From: Bacillota bacterium
GTDB taxonomy: Bacteria; Bacillota_E; JAJZYS01; JAJYTV01
DNA: 7,198 nucleotides
Direction: 5' to 3'
Assembly (NCBI GenBank): GCA_021845645.1
Contig: JAJZVM010000187.1
Span: 1 to 7,198 of the forward strand
Shown here: in pieces, positions 6,241 to 7,198 of the stretch
Layout: the number at the start of each line of letters is the position of its first letter
Position numbering within the stretch: position 1 is the stretch's first letter
Program-made: the position numbers and the translations under genes
Notes under the pieces: generated by a model
Seen by the model: only the letters and a program-made list of their open reading frames with translations
Told to the model about the DNA's origin: nothing
Databases searched by the model: none

Positions 6241-6319
6241 GGGAGTGCACGCGCTCCCATCGCGAGGGCATTCACCCGCAACGCGCCCCTGGGCACGGGA
6301 GCGGCCGGCCGGGCGCTCC
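6241..6319 (+). promoter_or_regulatory. Paired hairpins in the proximal MFS leader
   Basis: The first hairpin is GGGAGT/GCTCCC (6241-6246 and 6253-6258, one G-T wobble). The second is GGAGCG/CGCTCC (6298-6303 and 6314-6319) around a loop holding the palindrome GGCCGGCC (6303-6310). Arms of both can pair elsewhere. Bases 6242-6252 are perfectly complementary to 6358-6368, across the MFS start codon. CGCTCC (6314-6319) is complementary to GGAGCG (6347-6352), which covers the MFS ribosome binding site. This is compatible with translational control of the MFS gene, but GC-rich sequence yields such matches by chance. Confidence 0.35.
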
Positions 6320-6355
6320 AGGCGGGGTTCCTTGAAGCCACGCGCGGGAGCGGGG

Positions 6356-7198
6356 ATGCGTGCACTCCGCTACCTTGTCGCCGCGCGCGTGGCCCGTAGC
6401 GTCAGCACCTCGATGTTCGGCGTGATCTTCCCGCTCGTCGTGGCGAATCTCCGTCTCGGCGGCACGTCATCCGGCCTAATCCTGTCGGCCGCGTCGGCGG
6501 GTGCGGCCGCTCAGTTGGTTCTGGCGGGATTTTTGGGGGACCGCATCGGACGGCGCCCGGTGCTCGCGGGCATGGCTCTGCTCTCGGGGCTGGCGGCGGC
6601 CAGCGTCGCGCTCGTGCACAGCTTCCTGCCCCTCGCGTTGATCGCGTTCATCGGTGCACTGGGCCGCGGGGGCGATGTCGGTTCCGGCGGCGCGTCCGGG
6701 CCCTTCGCGCCTGTGGAGCAGCCGCTCGTCGCGGAAGTGGCGGGCAGCGCAAGACAGACCGAGGCTCTCGGGCGACTCAGCTTCTTTGGCGCCATCGCGG
6801 GTGCGGCGGGCTCACTCACGGCCGGGCTTCCCTCTGCCTTGGGCATCGTCGGCGTGACGCTTGGGCAAGGCATCACGATCACGATCATGATCGCGGCCGC
6901 CGCGCAGCTCCTGGCGGGGATCTTCGTCCTGCCGGTGCGCGAGCACGCGAGAGACCGGAAGGCAAAGCCCGAGCGGCTCTCGCCGCACGCGCGCGGCATA
7001 GTAGGGAAGCTTTCCCTGACGAACGCCCTGAACGGACTCGGCACCGGCTTTCTCGGCCCGTTCTTCACCTACTGGCTCGTGGTCCGGTTCCACGTTACGT
7101 CTTGGGAACTCGCGGCCCTCTACACGATTGCGAACATCGTGACGGCCCTCCTCTTCCTGGCCTCGGCACCCTTGGCGCGACGCCTCGGCCGGGTGAAC
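6356..7198 (+). CDS. Major facilitator superfamily transporter, 3'-truncated by the window edge
   Basis: Integral membrane secondary transporter. The 281 visible residues run to the last base without a stop, so about a third of a normal 400-residue protein is missing. I place the start at the ATG at 6356 with GGGAG (6346-6350) as a rather close ribosome binding site; an in-frame TTG at 6332 is an alternative. The N-terminal half has hydrophobic spans at about 19-34, 40-60, 70-87, 91-103, 142-165 and 170-193, with MFS motif A GFLGDRIGRRPVL (58-70) between spans 2 and 3. A glycine-rich loop GRGGDVGSGGASGP (103-116) after span 3 may be part of the transport path. A charged cytoplasmic loop (195-218) precedes the second half, whose motif-A-like LARRLGRV (273-280) is at the window edge. 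Motif A and overall shape suggest a drug-efflux-like carrier; the substrate is unknown. It is divergent from the minus-strand cluster. Confidence 0.93.
   Translation, partial: MRALRYLVAARVARSVSTSMFGVIFPLVVANLRLGGTSSGLILSAASAGAAAQLVLAGFLGDRIGRRPVLAGMALLSGLAAASVALVHSFLPLALIAFIGALGRGGDVGSGGASGPFAPVEQPLVAEVAGSARQTEALGRLSFFGAIAGAAGSLTAGLPSALGIVGVTLGQGITITIMIAAAAQLLAGIFVLPVREHARDRKAKPERLSPHARGIVGKLSLTNALNGLGTGFLGPFFTYWLVVRFHVTSWELAALYTIANIVTALLFLASAPLARRLGRVN

Larger units (their letters stand above)
5878..6355. other. Divergent intergenic region between paralog B and the MFS gene
   Basis: This 478-bp stretch must hold the promoters of both flanking genes. Short open frames here lack ribosome binding sites and look like chance. 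Its one AT-rich patch (about 5924-5942) lies just upstream of paralog B. A weak minus-strand promoter candidate is TTGTAC (6060-6065) and TCTAAG (6037-6042) with 17-bp spacing. A weak plus-strand candidate is TTGCGT (6076-6081) and GATAAA (6097-6102) with 15-bp spacing. Neither is convincing. From 6093 onward the region is crowded with inverted repeats, listed separately. No tandem operator boxes for the response regulator were recognised. Confidence 0.6.

Noticed and set aside
5243..6365. Long minus-strand frames of 189 and 254 residues running across paralog B and the divergent region
   Set aside because: They overlap paralog B in another frame, are rich in Arg/Pro/His, and have no ribosome binding site. 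Paralog B has a consensus site, a signal peptide and a paralog.

Overview
The window is high-GC throughout (roughly two-thirds G+C by eye) and densely coding, with strong AAGGAGG-type ribosome binding sites. It also carries a PhoB-type two-component system and exported proteins with classical signal peptides and no lipobox. This fits a high-GC Gram-positive bacterium, for example an Alicyclobacillaceae-like member of the Bacillota. The assignment is inference, since no rRNA or other marker gene is present. No tRNA, rRNA, CRISPR array, insertion sequence or transposase was recognised.

Layout. (1) Positions 2-1685, plus strand: the 3' part of an ABC transporter ATPase gene overlapping a multi-pass ABC-2-like permease gene, together an export system. 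(2) Positions 1757-5877, minus strand: a four-gene cluster. In transcription order it holds two tandem paralogous exported proteins of exactly 310 residues each, then an OmpR/PhoB-family response regulator and a membrane sensor histidine kinase. The last two are joined by an ATGA stop/start overlap. (3) Positions 5878-6355: a 478-bp divergent intergenic region with an unusual number of inverted repeats. (4) Position 6356 to the window end, plus strand: the first 281 codons of an MFS transporter.

How the genes may work together. The exported pair shares a signal peptide, a helical N-terminal region with an LYT[AS]EQAL block and a C-terminal Ig-like beta domain of about 64 residues. Their genes lead straight into the two-component system, so they may report an envelope or extracellular condition to the kinase, or be its regulatory output. 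The histidine kinase has a sensor region of about 130 residues outside the membrane that could receive such a signal. This link is inferred from gene order only. The ABC exporter converges on the cluster and the MFS gene diverges from it, so either could be regulated by or functionally tied to it, but nothing in the sequence proves that.

The most interesting features are the paralogous exported pair attached to the kinase system, and the candidate structured leaders. One leader precedes each exported-protein gene and a long one precedes the MFS gene. In that last leader, an 11-nt segment is perfectly complementary to the MFS start-codon region.
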